Positions 35,196 through 44,607 of a stretch of DNA of 46,585 nucleotides are shown here, piece by piece. Below the pieces are notes generated by a model. It made no database searches and was not told where the DNA came from. It saw only the letters and a list, made by a program, of their open reading frames with translations. This DNA is from Rhodothermales bacterium (lineage in GTDB: Bacteria > Bacteroidota > Rhodothermia > Rhodothermales > Bin80): contig JAJECE010000123.1 of NCBI GenBank assembly GCA_022822185.1, positions 1 to 46,585 on the forward strand, in the 5' to 3' direction. The translations under genes were made by a program, and so were the position numbers. Within the stretch, counting starts at the first letter, position 1, and the number at the start of each line of letters is the position of its first letter.

Positions 35196-36656
35196 ATGAA
35201 AAACGTGAACCGCAATAACCTTTCTGAAATGATTGCACTGGGCGAGGGCACGACGCTTGAATTCAAGCGCTCTGGTGCATCTGGACTTGGACAGGAAATC
35301 TGTGCGTTCGCCAATTCGTCAGGTAGGAGAATTTTACTGGGTATCACGGATGATGGGGACATTGTCGGAGTATCTGACATCAATCGGTTAAAATCCGACA
35401 TTCAAAATATTGCCCACACTGCCGACCCGCCTATCCGTGTAGACATTGAACTCTTGGAATCATCGGTACTCTGCGTTAAGATCCCGCCTCAGCGTGAAAA
35501 ACCTTATGCATTTGACGGCAGGTTCTATTTTCGGGAAGGTGCCAACAGCCGGAAAATGTCACGGGACGAGACCCTCGGATTTTTCCATCAACAAGGGCTC
35601 ATCCACTATGATGAAACGATCTGCCATAAATTTTCTTTAGATGCGGATCTGGACGAAACCAATTGGAACCTATTCAGAACCCGTGCCAATATCCCTGCCG
35701 ATATGCCACCTGAGATTGCCCTGAAAAACCTACATCTGGCCGACCAAAATTCCAAGGTCACGAATGCCGGTGCTTGGCTGCTGGCTAAAGACATTCGCAA
35801 ATTTCACAGCAGTGCAACTATTTCGTGCGCTTTATTTATGGGAACTGATAAGGTGAAAATACTTGATCGTCGCGATTTTCACGGGGATGTCTATTCTACG
35901 ATTGACGAGACCATGTCATGGATTCTCTCAAAGATTAATGTGGAATTCATCATAGAAAAACTTAAGCGGGAGGAGCGGCCTGAGCTGCCTGAGAAAGCAA
36001 TTCGAGAAGCGGTGGTCAATGCTCTTGCCCATCGTGACTATCGTTCAACCGCCAATGTTCAAATCTATCTGTACTCGGATCGACTGGAGATTGTCAGTCC
36101 TGGTGGACTTCCTGCCGGCATGACCGAGGCCGATCTGGGCGTTAAAAGCGTCCCCCGGAACCCATTACTATTTGATCTTCTGTACCGAATGAATGCCGTT
36201 GAACATATTGGATCCGGCATCATCCGTATTCGCAATCTTTGTAGCGAGCACGGGGTGGCTCAGCCAATCATTGAAGTCTCTGAAAACTGGTTTACCACGA
36301 TATTCCCGCGTCCGAAAATTCCAGATGGGGAACGGAAAGATCCAGAAAGGGAACTCACCCCGAATCAAGACAAAGCCGGGACTAAGTCGGGACTAAGTCA
36401 GAGTGAAGCCGGGACTAAGTCGGGACTAAGTCAGGATCAAGTCGAACTCATTCGTAAATGTGATGGGGAAAAGACAGCCAGCGAACTGATAAAGATCTTT
36501 GGCAGAAGTAATCGCAGCAAATTTCAGAAAAAAGTCCTCAAGCCACTTATCAAAGCAGGCCTACTGGAAATGACCATTCCCGATAAACCCCAAAGTAGAA
36601 ACCAAAAATACCGGCTGACCACCGAGGGGCAGATCTTTCTGGAATCCCTGCAATAA
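35196..36656 (+). CDS. AlbA_2/Schlafen-type ATP-binding putative transcriptional regulator
   Basis: This 486-residue protein has an N-terminal AlbA_2 domain (about 10-130; EGTTLEFKRS, RRILLGITDDGDIVGV, FYFREGANSRKM). A GHKL-like ATPase remnant follows (about 255-370; AIREAVVNALAHRDYR, VSPGGLPAGM, IGSGIIRI). The C-terminal winged helix covers about 415-486 (VELIRKCDGEKTASELIKI, YRLTTEG). Between the ATPase and the winged helix are two 11-residue repeats, AGTKSGLSQSE and AGTKSGLSQDQ. Proteins of this layout are often annotated as RecG-like or DNA-binding and usually act as regulators; some are linked to defence. The start ATG 35196 is well placed before the AlbA_2 fold. No partner gene is adjacent. 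Confidence 0.88.
   Translation: MKNVNRNNLSEMIALGEGTTLEFKRSGASGLGQEICAFANSSGRRILLGITDDGDIVGVSDINRLKSDIQNIAHTADPPIRVDIELLESSVLCVKIPPQREKPYAFDGRFYFREGANSRKMSRDETLGFFHQQGLIHYDETICHKFSLDADLDETNWNLFRTRANIPADMPPEIALKNLHLADQNSKVTNAGAWLLAKDIRKFHSSATISCALFMGTDKVKILDRRDFHGDVYSTIDETMSWILSKINVEFIIEKLKREERPELPEKAIREAVVNALAHRDYRSTANVQIYLYSDRLEIVSPGGLPAGMTEADLGVKSVPRNPLLFDLLYRMNAVEHIGSGIIRIRNLCSEHGVAQPIIEVSENWFTTIFPRPKIPDGERKDPERELTPNQDKAGTKSGLSQSEAGTKSGLSQDQVELIRKCDGEKTASELIKIFGRSNRSKFQKKVLKPLIKAGLLEMTIPDKPQSRNQKYRLTTEGQIFLESLQ
36375..36440 (+). repeat. Tandem 33-bp repeat inside the AlbA_2 gene
   Basis: Two 33-bp units encode AGTKSGLSQ plus two variable residues. Each unit contains two copies of an 11-base core, GGGACTAAGTC, giving four cores in total. 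The unit length keeps the frame, but slippage of a single 11-base core would shift it. Confidence 0.85.
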
Positions 36657-36722
36657 TTGGCCGCCATCAGTGCATAACTCCAGATCGTTCACGCGTGATT
36701 ACGCCAGTTCGCTCTGCAGCAT
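36549..36722 (+). repeat. Direct repeat copy A (3' end of AlbA_2 gene and flank)
   Basis: This stretch holds the last about 35 codons of the AlbA_2 gene and about 65 bp after it. It is repeated in diverged form at 37513-37682. Shared blocks include TGACCATTCCCGATAAACCC, AAAAATACCGGCTGACC, ATCCCTGCAATAATTGG and GTTCACGCGTGATTA. Its end matches the 3' end of the downstream SDR gene. Confidence 0.8.
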
Positions 36723-37056
36723 CATATATGGCTTCGGATTAAGGTCACCTGGTATCATGAGTCTAATTGAATGGAAAATCATCAACAATACAAAAAGGTT
36801 CTGCCAAAGGTCACGCGGCAGTGTCAGTGTACCAACGAATTCAATTTCACCGCTCTAAAGGCCAATCAAATTTTATAATCTATTCCGGCCTGTTTGACTA
36901 TTCCATTGGCCGTGTGACGGTTTTTGATCTTGGCCGAAACAGTCACATCTGGTGACCATTACTCCAGATTACATGACCTCCTCTAGGATTATGCTCCACC
37001 ACGAATCCCGCATTTTTTATGCACTTCCGAACCTCCCTCCCATAGTCTGCCATGGA
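36723..37056. other. Intergenic, no gene supported
   Basis: About 330 bp between repeat copy A and the HicB-like gene. Two overlapping short frames (36670-36858 and 36767-36955) have no recognisable motif and no ribosome site. The region is probably inserted or degraded sequence between the two repeat copies. Confidence 0.4.
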
Positions 37057-37389
37057 TCACGCATAGACGAGTAAGGAGAGACGCGGGCTATCCTCCCAGC
37101 ACAACGCAGGCGTTTGATCAGAGCAAGCAGGACGACTTACCCGATCTGTATCTTCGGCCGGGGCATCCTGCAATGAGAGAACTAGTATCGCGTTTGCAGT
37201 CTCCTCGTCATTTAACCCATGATTGTCTCGTAACAGTATAGGAACGAGGCGGAGCAATTCTGACCGCATCTCGTCAATTGAGTCTACCTCCAAAATTAAT
37301 CCCCGGATGTTGTTTCCGTGGACTGCCATCCTGCCGTTTGGATAAGTATATACGGTAGCAGTGTATTTGTATTGTTCGATAGTTTTCAT
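37057..37389 (-). CDS. Small HicB/DUF1902-like protein (orphan)
   Basis: A protein of about 110 residues (starts MKTIEQYKYTATVYTYP; an upstream ATG at 37410 is also possible). The strand-turn pattern NGRMAVHGNNIRGLILEVDS, then DEMRSELLRLVPILL, resembles the partial RNase-H-like fold of HicB antitoxins and DUF1902 proteins. The C-terminal 40 residues look unrelated. No HicA-like toxin gene is adjacent on either side, so it is either an orphan antitoxin or a regulator. The assignment is by pattern only. Confidence 0.5.
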   Translation of the reverse strand: MKTIEQYKYTATVYTYPNGRMAVHGNNIRGLILEVDSIDEMRSELLRLVPILLRDNHGLNDEETANAILVLSLQDAPAEDTDRVSRPACSDQTPALCWEDSPRLSLLVYA

Positions 37390-37512
37390 TGGCAAACATT
37401 GATATAACAAATCGGCATGATGTATAATGCTATAACATCTTATTTATTGCCGAAAGATTTTTTCCACCCAAATATAAATGTCCTGTATCAGACACTTGTG
37501 CCCTGCCCATTC

Positions 37513-37682
37513 ACGAAAACGGGCCTGCTGGAATGACCATTCCCGATAAACCCCAAAGTCAAAAATACCGGCTGACCGCCGAGAGAAGGGCTTCCTTGAA
37601 TCCCTGCAATAATTGGCATTCGCCATTGCTTTACTCTGGATCGTTCACGCGTGATTATGCCAACTCGCTTTGCGGCATTGCA
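37513..37682 (+). repeat. Direct repeat copy B: truncated duplicate of the AlbA_2 gene 3' end
   Basis: Diverged copy of 36549-36722. It begins within the AlbA_2 C-terminal coding region (GGGCCTGCTGGAATGACC) but lacks everything upstream, has lost a base in that first block, and contains small deletions, so it is a gene relic. It continues into the 3' end of the SDR gene, where the copies still match (CACGCGTGATTATGCCAACTCG). Confidence 0.8.
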
Positions 37683-38452
37683 CGAATTGCTCCAATAGAC
37701 ACGCCCCCATCAACCAGATAGGTCTGCCCTGTAATATAACGGCTGGATTCGGACGCAAGGAATACCACCATCCCGTCCAAATCATCTGGATGCCCCGGCC
37801 TCCCCAATGGGATCCGCTCCTTGAGCATCGCAAGCCATATCTCATCCTCGTACAGCATCCTGCTTTGCTCCGTCTTGAACCAGCCTGGAGCCAGACAATT
37901 GACGGTGATCCCGTATTTTGCCCAGTCATGTGCCAGAGACATGGTCAGTTGCTTCATTCCGCCCCGACTCGCACAATAAGGCCCCATCCCTGCATAACCC
38001 GCAACACAGGTAACCGAACCAATATTGATCACACGCCCTGAATTCTGCGTCTTCATGACCTGTGCGGCGGCCTGTGCTACAAAAAAGGCCCCCCGCAAGT
38101 TCGTGTTTACCACCATATCCCAATCTTTTTCTGTCACTTCCAAGGCTCTGCGACGGATATTGCACCCGGCATTATTTACGAGAATATCCAGTTGACCAAA
38201 ACTCGACTCAATGGACTCAACGGCTGATCGGATACTGGCAGTGTCGAGTACATCTAGTTCAAGCGGAAGAACCTTCCGCCCAAGTGACAGGATGTTCTGT
38301 TCTGTTTCCGCAAGACGGCCTTTACTTCGACTGGTAATCGCAATATCTGCTCCAGCTCTGGCCAGAGCCCTCGCCATATACTGCCCTAATCCGCGACTGG
38401 AGCCGGTAACCAGAGCAACCTGCCCCGAAAGATCAAAAAACTGCTGTGACAT
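37655..38452 (-). CDS. SDR oxidoreductase, gluconate 5-dehydrogenase-like, YxxxR variant
   Basis: This 265-residue classical SDR has the cofactor loop TGSSRGLG near residue 16, NNAGC near 92, a catalytic Ser (NIGSVT) and Tyr159. The Lys normally four residues later is Arg163 (YCASRGG). The C-terminus is ITGQTYLVDGGVSIGA. Overall it looks like the 5-keto-gluconate reductase group, which fits the divergent GntP gene. ATG 38452 is preferred to 38461. The last 28 bp lie in the duplicated stretch shared with 36690-36722. If the Arg is real, activity may be lowered. Confidence 0.88.
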   Translation of the reverse strand: MSQQFFDLSGQVALVTGSSRGLGQYMARALARAGADIAITSRSKGRLAETEQNILSLGRKVLPLELDVLDTASIRSAVESIESSFGQLDILVNNAGCNIRRRALEVTEKDWDMVVNTNLRGAFFVAQAAAQVMKTQNSGRVINIGSVTCVAGYAGMGPYCASRGGMKQLTMSLAHDWAKYGITVNCLAPGWFKTEQSRMLYEDEIWLAMLKERIPLGRPGHPDDLDGMVVFLASESSRYITGQTYLVDGGVSIGAIRAMPQSELA

Positions 38453-39117
38453 CAAAAACATCTATCTTTGCATCGACTGAAACAATCACGAATGCCCTTT
38501 GTGCAACATATCATCCTAAGGTTACATTCAGACACAGAGATACCGGCAAAGCAAGCAGTTGAAAACATAGTCCAGAAACTGGCCTCTGGCAGGCAAATTG
38601 ACATCAATCATACAAACCGCAAAAGTGTTTGTATGACCTCAATTACGGGATGCACACAAACGAGCATCCATTAAGCGATTCAATATGCCCATTCGGGGAT
38701 TTTGACAACTTTGCCCCCTGAGACCCAAAAAATAATGGAGCATCCGCGGGCGTAAAACTGCCTGAAAATTGACGCATCTTTGGTCATTGGCAACCTACCC
38801 ATTATATTTAGGATAAAACAAGCCCAGACTAATTGTCCGTCCGCCAAAATAAAAAACAACATCTGCCTATGGTCATCGGTTTACAGTGTGAGGCTACCAG
38901 ACTGTATCCGACCCTTTTGTTACTTACCTGAGAGGCCCTCCGAATACCAGACAATTCATGACGTTCCTGCTAAATGACGTAGTTTCTGCCCGCACATTTG
39001 CAGATATTTACCTTAGGCCTGCACCTTGGGATGGGGATGCAAACCCGCATCCCTGAATCTGATATCAACCCTATTGGGAATGCTGATCGACTGTTCGCTT
39101 ACTCTATCTGTAACTCC
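38453..39117. other. Divergent regulatory region between SDR and gntP
   Basis: About 665 bp without a convincing gene. The frames open here (38468-38674 plus, 38680-38862 minus) show no motif. The region holds one clear dyad at 38608-38636, listed separately, and should contain the promoters of both flanking genes. Confidence 0.5.
38608..38636. promoter_or_regulatory. Operator-like inverted repeat between SDR and gntP
   Basis: A perfect 10-bp inverted repeat TCATACAAAC/GTTTGTATGA is separated by 9 bases (CGCAAAAGT). The half-site centres are about 19 bp apart, two helical turns, as expected for a dimeric repressor. No T-run follows. It lies about 160 bp from the SDR start and 480 bp from the gntP start, and no regulator gene is in the immediate neighbourhood. 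Confidence 0.5.
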
Positions 39118-40467
39118 ATGATTCCACTCCTTATTTTATTGCTTGGTATTGTCATTGTTGTAGGTCTGATTGTAGGCCTTCGGATCAATGCCTTTGTTGC
39201 TCTTATCACCGCAGCGATTGTGATCAGTATACTTTCACCCGGAGAATGGTCCATCAAGATCGCACGCGTAGCCACCTCCTTCGGCTCAACTGCCGGGAGC
39301 ATTGGCATTGTCATCGCCATGGCTGCGGTCATTGGTGTAACCATGATGAGCAGTGGCGCAGCAGATCGTGTCGTACAGGCATTTATTCGTTTTCTTGGAC
39401 AGGAACGCGGGAGTCCCGCACTGGCTGCCAGCGGCTTTGTGCTGTCTGTACCCGTATTTTTTGATACGGTCTTCTATCTGCTGATTCCGCTGGCCCGCTC
39501 TATGTTTTCGCAGACCGGACGGGATTACCTTAAGTATGTGATTGCAATTGCCGCGGGCGCAGCGGCAACGCACGCCCTTGTACCCCCTACCCCCGGCCCT
39601 CTGGTCATTGCCGAGAATCTCAGCATCGATCTGGGTGCCATGATCCTCATCGGCGCACTGGTAGCACTACCGGCAACCATCCTTGGCATCCTGTATGCAG
39701 GCTGGCTCAACCGTAAAATGCCGGTTCCCATGCGGGATGTACCAGGCGTTGAAATTAACACGACCCAACTGAGTCGTCTTCCTGGATTAGGTGTCTCGGT
39801 TTTGCCGATTGTCCTTCCGATCCTCCTGATTGCCGGGAAAACAATTTTCCTCCCGCTCATCAATAACGATACCGTACTCGCCCGATGGATATTCGTACTT
39901 GGGGATGCAAATATGGCGCTGCTGTTAGCCGCTATCGCATCCACCGCACTCTATATCCATATGCGCCGACCTTCACGCAAAGATCTTAGCACGGTAATTG
40001 AGCAATCATTGATGAGCGGAGGCCTAATTATTCTCATTACCGCTGCAGGGGGAACGTTTGGTGCAATGCTCAAGGAAGCACAGATCGGCCCCGCAATCAG
40101 TGGACTCTTCGCGGGAAGTTCGGGGGTATCCGGAATCGGGATGCTCATCCTGGGGTTTGGGATTGCCAGCCTGTTAAAGTTTGCTCAGGGATCGTCAACG
40201 GTCGCAATGATTACAGCCTCTGCAATGTTGGCCGCAATGCTTACCCCGGAAACCTTGAATTTTAATGTGGTTTATCTGGGTACGGCGATTGGTGGTGGAT
40301 CACTGGTCGGATCCTGGATGAATGACAGCGGGTTCTGGATCTATTCCAAAATGAGCGGCCTCACCGAGGTTGAAACCCTGAAGTCATGGTCCGTACTACT
40401 GGTGATTCTTGGATTCACGGCAGGGATCATTTCACTAGCCTTATCCATTTTTCTGCCACTCGTCTAA
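39118..40467 (+). CDS. GntP-family gluconate/sugar-acid permease
   Basis: This 449-residue inner-membrane symporter has about 12 hydrophobic segments. It starts [15 protein letters not shown], and its core has [20 protein letters not shown] followed by [14 protein letters not shown], both hallmarks of GntP. ATG 39118 gives the normal family length; the frame is open to a TTG at 38998, but that adds 40 polar residues. It takes up gluconate or a related sugar acid with protons. The dehydratase gene starts 5 bp after its stop, so the two are cotranscribed. Confidence 0.92.
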   Translation: MIPLLILLLGIVIVVGLIVGLRINAFVALITAAIVISILSPGEWSIKIARVATSFGSTAGSIGIVIAMAAVIGVTMMSSGAADRVVQAFIRFLGQERGSPALAASGFVLSVPVFFDTVFYLLIPLARSMFSQTGRDYLKYVIAIAAGAAATHALVPPTPGPLVIAENLSIDLGAMILIGALVALPATILGILYAGWLNRKMPVPMRDVPGVEINTTQLSRLPGLGVSVLPIVLPILLIAGKTIFLPLINNDTVLARWIFVLGDANMALLLAAIASTALYIHMRRPSRKDLSTVIEQSLMSGGLIILITAAGGTFGAMLKEAQIGPAISGLFAGSSGVSGIGMLILGFGIASLLKFAQGSSTVAMITASAMLAAMLTPETLNFNVVYLGTAIGGGSLVGSWMNDSGFWIYSKMSGLTEVETLKSWSVLLVILGFTAGIISLALSIFLPLV

Positions 40468-40472
40468 AGCAC

Positions 40473-42152
40473 ATGAACCGGTTCAGTAAACAGGTCACCC
40501 AAAACCCCCTGCAAGGCGGTGCACGCGCTATGCTGCACGCAATTGGTCTGTCCGAAGGGGACTTAAATAAAGCACAGGTCGGGATCGCAAGCATGGGATG
40601 GGAAGGCAATCCCTGCAACATGCACTTGAACGACCTCGCCCGTCAAATCAAAAGCAGTGTTCAAACCCAGGATCTAGTCGGATTGATCTACCACACCATT
40701 GGAGTCAGTGACGGGATTTCTATGGGATCTTCCGGGATGCGCTTTTCGCTCCCATCCCGGGATATCATTGCGGAATCTATTGAGACGGTTGCTTCGGCCC
40801 AGTGGTATGACGCGGTGATTGCAGTTGCAGGCTGCGATAAAAATATGCCGGGATCCATCATGGCCCTTGCCAGACTGAACCGCCCCGGTCTGATGGTATA
40901 CGGTGGAACCATCAAACCGGGATGCTGGAAAGACAGGCCAATTGATATTGTGTCCGCCTTCGAAGCGGCCGGTCAACGGGCTACGGGTGCAATCAGTGAT
41001 CAGGATTTTCGGGGGATTGCCCGGCACGCCTGCCCCGGAGCCGGAGCCTGTGGAGGAATGTATACGGCAAACACGATGGCATCCGCCATTGAAGCCCTGG
41101 GCATGACCCTCCCATTTGACTCTTCTTATCCCGCTGTCAGCCAGGAAAAGAAAAACGAAACCACACAGGTCGGTGCAGTTATTCACCAACTTCTCGAAAA
41201 AAATCTCAAACCCAGAGACATCCTGACCCGGGAAGCATTTGAGAATGCCCTGCGGATTGTGATCGTTCTGGGAGGTTCCACCAATGCTGCTCTGCACCTG
41301 ATTGCAATGGCCAAAGCCGCTGAAGTCCCTCTGACACTGGACGACTTTCAGTTCATGAGCGACCGTACACCACTGCTGGCGGATCTCAAACCCAGCGGGC
41401 GATTTGTGATGGAAGACCTCTATCATGTCGGCGGAGTACCCGCCGTCATGAAAATGCTCCTTGAAAACGATCTGCTGCATGGCGACTGCATGACCGTTAC
41501 CGGTCACAGCATTCAGGAGAACCTGTCCGAGATCCCAGGACTGAAAACTGGACAAGAGGTCATTCATCCCCTTGATAAACCCATTAAGAATACCGGCCAT
41601 CTGCAGATCCTTTATGGTAATCTGGCCACCGGCGGTGCGGTTGCTAAAATTACCGGCAAGGAAGGGGAACGTTTTGATGGGACTGCATGTGTATTTGATA
41701 GTGAAGAAGAGGCAATGGAGGCCATCTTGGGCGGCAGGATTACGGCTGGTGCCGTACTGGTCATCCGCTACTGCGGCCCCAAAGGAGGCCCTGGAATGCC
41801 GGAGATGCTCCGACCGACCGGCGCAATCATGGGTGCCGGCCTGGGAACAGATGTTGCACTCATTACCGACGGGCGTTTTTCCGGGGGTACCCACGGGTTT
41901 GTCGTTGGGCATATTACCCCAGAAGCCCAGGTCGGTGGCTCTATCGCACTGATCGAAGACGGGGACCCAATTACGATTGATGCGGCCAATCATACTTTAA
42001 CACTAGGAGTCAGCGACTCCCAACTGGATCAGCGCCGTAAAAAATGGAATGCCCCTCCCCTCAAAGCACAGGCGGGAGTCTTGTTGAGGTATGCGCACAC
42101 CGTCTCCTCCGCCAGCGATGGCTGTGTTACCGATGTGTTTCCAGCGACCTGA
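40473..42152 (+). CDS. ilvD: Dihydroxy-acid dehydratase (IlvD/Edd family)
   Basis: This 559-residue enzyme belongs to the iron-sulfur dehydratases. The three cluster cysteines are present: C48 (GNPCNM), C121 (GCDKNMPG) and C193 ([12 protein letters not shown]). The C-terminal half has [14 protein letters not shown] and [11 protein letters not shown], both typical. The sequence looks most like IlvD, which makes the 2-keto acids for isoleucine and valine. However, it sits 5 bp after a sugar-acid permease and no other ilv gene is near, so an aldonate dehydratase of the same family is a real alternative. ATG 40473 is chosen; the frame open back to 40386 lies in gntP. Confidence 0.88.
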   Translation: MNRFSKQVTQNPLQGGARAMLHAIGLSEGDLNKAQVGIASMGWEGNPCNMHLNDLARQIKSSVQTQDLVGLIYHTIGVSDGISMGSSGMRFSLPSRDIIAESIETVASAQWYDAVIAVAGCDKNMPGSIMALARLNRPGLMVYGGTIKPGCWKDRPIDIVSAFEAAGQRATGAISDQDFRGIARHACPGAGACGGMYTANTMASAIEALGMTLPFDSSYPAVSQEKKNETTQVGAVIHQLLEKNLKPRDILTREAFENALRIVIVLGGSTNAALHLIAMAKAAEVPLTLDDFQFMSDRTPLLADLKPSGRFVMEDLYHVGGVPAVMKMLLENDLLHGDCMTVTGHSIQENLSEIPGLKTGQEVIHPLDKPIKNTGHLQILYGNLATGGAVAKITGKEGERFDGTACVFDSEEEAMEAILGGRITAGAVLVIRYCGPKGGPGMPEMLRPTGAIMGAGLGTDVALITDGRFSGGTHGFVVGHITPEAQVGGSIALIEDGDPITIDAANHTLTLGVSDSQLDQRRKKWNAPPLKAQAGVLLRYAHTVSSASDGCVTDVFPAT

Positions 42153-42170
42153 CGCATTACATACGCTCTA

Positions 42171-42211
42171 ATATCCACCTGTTGAATTGAGGGCCTGCGC
42201 AGCGTGGATAT
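42171..42211. terminator. Possible terminator between ilvD and HAD gene
   Basis: An 8-bp inverted repeat ATATCCAC/GTGGATAT with a 25-base loop lies in the 210-bp gap between the convergent ilvD and HAD genes. There is no T-run, so the call is weak. Confidence 0.25.
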
Positions 42212-42365
42212 GGTTCAGATTACTTCCAACCAAAACATCTAGCCCGACCGTACCCCCAGATCTGAATTAAGAAATCCAGAATACATAGGCACATGAATCC
42301 CTCATTGACCCTCCCCCAAATACTTACACACTGCCGGCGACTCAATAACCTCCGGTGGTAAGTCT

Positions 42366-43244
42366 TCACCCCTTCAACTCCCATGACGGATGTTCCGGGA
42401 GCCTTTTTTTTAGTTCACCGATCAGTTCCTCTTCATAGAAGCCTTGATACTTGCGGGCAAAGAAATGATCCAGTGCTTCATCTTGAAGCCGTTTCCAGGA
42501 TGATTCTTCTTCACCCGGCAGAATTGGGTAGAAACATGCATCCACACTCTTCGCTGCGCGATAGTCACTGAATGCATCCCCGATCATGAGTATGCAATCC
42601 GGCACATACTGGCTGCCTGCACAGGTGGATAACTGATAGGATTTGGGACCCATTTCCTGGCCTGCAATCTTCTGTACATAATCCGACAGTCCATGTTCGC
42701 CCCATTCCCGCTGCAAAGCCTCCAGCGGTGTACTGGAGGCCACCATCATATCCGCCTGATCCGCCGCTTTAGAGAGCACCGCATGTACATAGGGAAATGG
42801 AGGAATTCCATGCACCATCTCGGTCACCGCCTGATTGACAGTTTCGCTCCATACCAATGCATCCATCAGCGCAGGGATTTGTTCGGCGGCTTCCGCAAGT
42901 GCAGAATTACCTAATTTTGGGTTCGTATGTATCCAGTCGTTCAATGCTTCCAGACACGGAATATCCACCCTGCGACGTAAAACTTCTGGACGCGTACGTA
43001 ACTGATCCATGACCCGCACCAGCGCAGGAAAGCGGTTCATACCCCGGTCAACCGAATACAGATTCACAAACTCCCATGAATCCCGGACAAATTTACTTAT
43101 TGCCTGTAAACCATAGTGACGGACCGTGACAGGACAAAAACACTCCTTATGTTTCACTTCCATCGTGTCAAAGACACAGCCATCCGAATCAATTGCAATC
43201 AGAAAATCCTTACTCTTTTGCAGTGACAAAAGCGAATTACTCAT
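42366..43244 (-). CDS. HAD-superfamily hydrolase
   Basis: This 292-residue protein has the nucleophile motif IDSDGCVFD near residue 20, a long helical cap (VRDSWEFVNLYSVDRGMNRF onwards), motif II ASSTP and the metal motif GDAFSDYRAAK near residue 225. ATG 43244 starts just before the catalytic core and is 22 bp after the stop of the isomerase gene; the frame open to 43385 overlaps that gene. The substrate is unknown. Pairing with a sugar isomerase suggests a sugar phosphate. Confidence 0.85.
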   Translation of the reverse strand: MSNSLLSLQKSKDFLIAIDSDGCVFDTMEVKHKECFCPVTVRHYGLQAISKFVRDSWEFVNLYSVDRGMNRFPALVRVMDQLRTRPEVLRRRVDIPCLEALNDWIHTNPKLGNSALAEAAEQIPALMDALVWSETVNQAVTEMVHGIPPFPYVHAVLSKAADQADMMVASSTPLEALQREWGEHGLSDYVQKIAGQEMGPKSYQLSTCAGSQYVPDCILMIGDAFSDYRAAKSVDACFYPILPGEEESSWKRLQDEALDHFFARKYQGFYEEELIGELKKRLPEHPSWELKG

Positions 43245-43266
43245 TGGGATCGTGTAAGATTTACCG

Positions 43267-44190
43267 CTATTTTTGAACAGGAATGAACTGCCGCAGATAG
43301 TTAACACTCTGCCGCAGTGCAGCGATCCGCGATTCCAGCGATCCTTCATAAGCACGATCTTCAACCTCAACACAGACGGATCCACTGTATCCTGCGTCGG
43401 TGAGAAAAGAGAAAAATTTCCCCCAGTCTATATCTCCCAATCCAGGCAGCTTGGGGGTATGGAAAGAGTTTGGAACCGCCAGAATACCAACTTCATTAAG
43501 GCGGTCCTGATCAAGCCGAACATCTTTGGCGTGGATATGAAAAAGCCGACCGGCAAACGTGCGGATTGGCTCAAACGCGTCCATATGCTGCCAAATCATA
43601 TGTGACGGATCGTAATTGAGTCCAATGGCGTTACTGTCCAGATCTGCAAAGAGACGGTGCCAGATTGCAGGCGAGTAGGCAATATTCTTACCCGAGGGCC
43701 ATTCATCATCTGTAAAGTACATCGGACAGTTTTCGATTCCAATCCGAATCTTCCGGTCCTCTGCATAGGTAACAAGCGGTTTCCATACCTCTATCATTCT
43801 GGCCCAATTATCTTCAACGGAACGGTGCCAGTCACGACCAATGAATGTATTTACGGTATTCAGTTCAAGCAGTGCCGCCGCATCCACCATACGCTGGATC
43901 TGAAGAATAGAAACTTTTGCTTCTTCCAAGTCTGGAGATAATGGGTTCGGATAATAGCCCAGTGCACTGATTGCAACACCGGTTTCGGAACTCAGGGTTT
44001 GAAGGATTCGTGCTTTCTCTTGATCCAGCGACTGCACATCTACATGCGTAACCCCTGCATAGCGCCGGTTGGCTTTGCCTTTTGGCCAGCACATCAACTC
44101 CACACAATCACAAGAAAGATCTGAGGCAAGAGAAAGAACATCCTCAATGGATAATTCCGGCACAATTGCGCTTACAAATCCAAGTTGCAT
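43267..44190 (-). CDS. Sugar phosphate isomerase/epimerase (xylose-isomerase-like TIM barrel)
   Basis: This 307-residue TIM-barrel protein starts [18 protein letters not shown], typical of the family; a further 17 codons upstream to 44241 are open but less likely. Metal and substrate residues are visible in [25 protein letters not shown] and VCVEVED. Members isomerise or epimerise sugars, keto sugars or inositol derivatives. It is cotranscribed with the following HAD gene and faces the dehydratase pair convergently. A role in sugar-acid metabolism is inferred. Confidence 0.87.
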   Translation of the reverse strand: MQLGFVSAIVPELSIEDVLSLASDLSCDCVELMCWPKGKANRRYAGVTHVDVQSLDQEKARILQTLSSETGVAISALGYYPNPLSPDLEEAKVSILQIQRMVDAAALLELNTVNTFIGRDWHRSVEDNWARMIEVWKPLVTYAEDRKIRIGIENCPMYFTDDEWPSGKNIAYSPAIWHRLFADLDSNAIGLNYDPSHMIWQHMDAFEPIRTFAGRLFHIHAKDVRLDQDRLNEVGILAVPNSFHTPKLPGLGDIDWGKFFSFLTDAGYSGSVCVEVEDRAYEGSLESRIAALRQSVNYLRQFIPVQK

Positions 44191-44241
44191 CCTCTGTTTG
44201 GGTTGAATGACATCAAAGGCAATGAACGAGACTTGTATCAT

Positions 44242-44607
44242 TGATGTTCACGAATCCCATCCGGGAGAACGAAAGTAGCAGAGATTCGGTTAAACCCGCA
44301 CATATGGATCTGAATGCTTGAGACACGAATCAATCCAGAGAATCCGCATGCCACCCTGATGTGAACCGTAGCGCAGGATTTTGGGATATGAATGGGAACG
44401 AACCATGCCTATGTTTTGCCTTCTTCCTGGTTTTCGTGGAGACAAAGAATTAAAATTTCCAGTAAATTGTATGTCTATTGGGAGTTTCACCGAGAAATTC
44501 GTATACTCCTGAGGATCTTCTCCGGCAGTAGATTTACCAGAATTGGCAGCAAGTTTGATTTGTTTGTGATTCATACTTTTTTTGTTCACACTTAGATATG
44601 CAAAGAC
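44242..44607. other. Divergent intergenic region
   Basis: About 365 bp between the isomerase gene and the fibronectin-III gene. It contains a minus-strand frame (44290-44625, 111 residues, no motif) that overlaps the start of the next gene and that I do not accept. A T7 run at 44577-44583, preceded by two TTTG boxes, could be part of a Bacteroidota-type promoter, but the spacing is not exact. Confidence 0.4.

Noticed and set aside
38468-38674. 68-codon frame between the SDR and gntP genes
   Set aside because: No motif or ribosome site, and it covers the palindromic operator candidate; more likely regulatory DNA.
40674-41993. Open 439-codon frame on the minus strand
   Set aside because: It lies entirely inside the ilvD-family gene, which has full catalytic motifs; the minus-strand protein has no recognisable domain.
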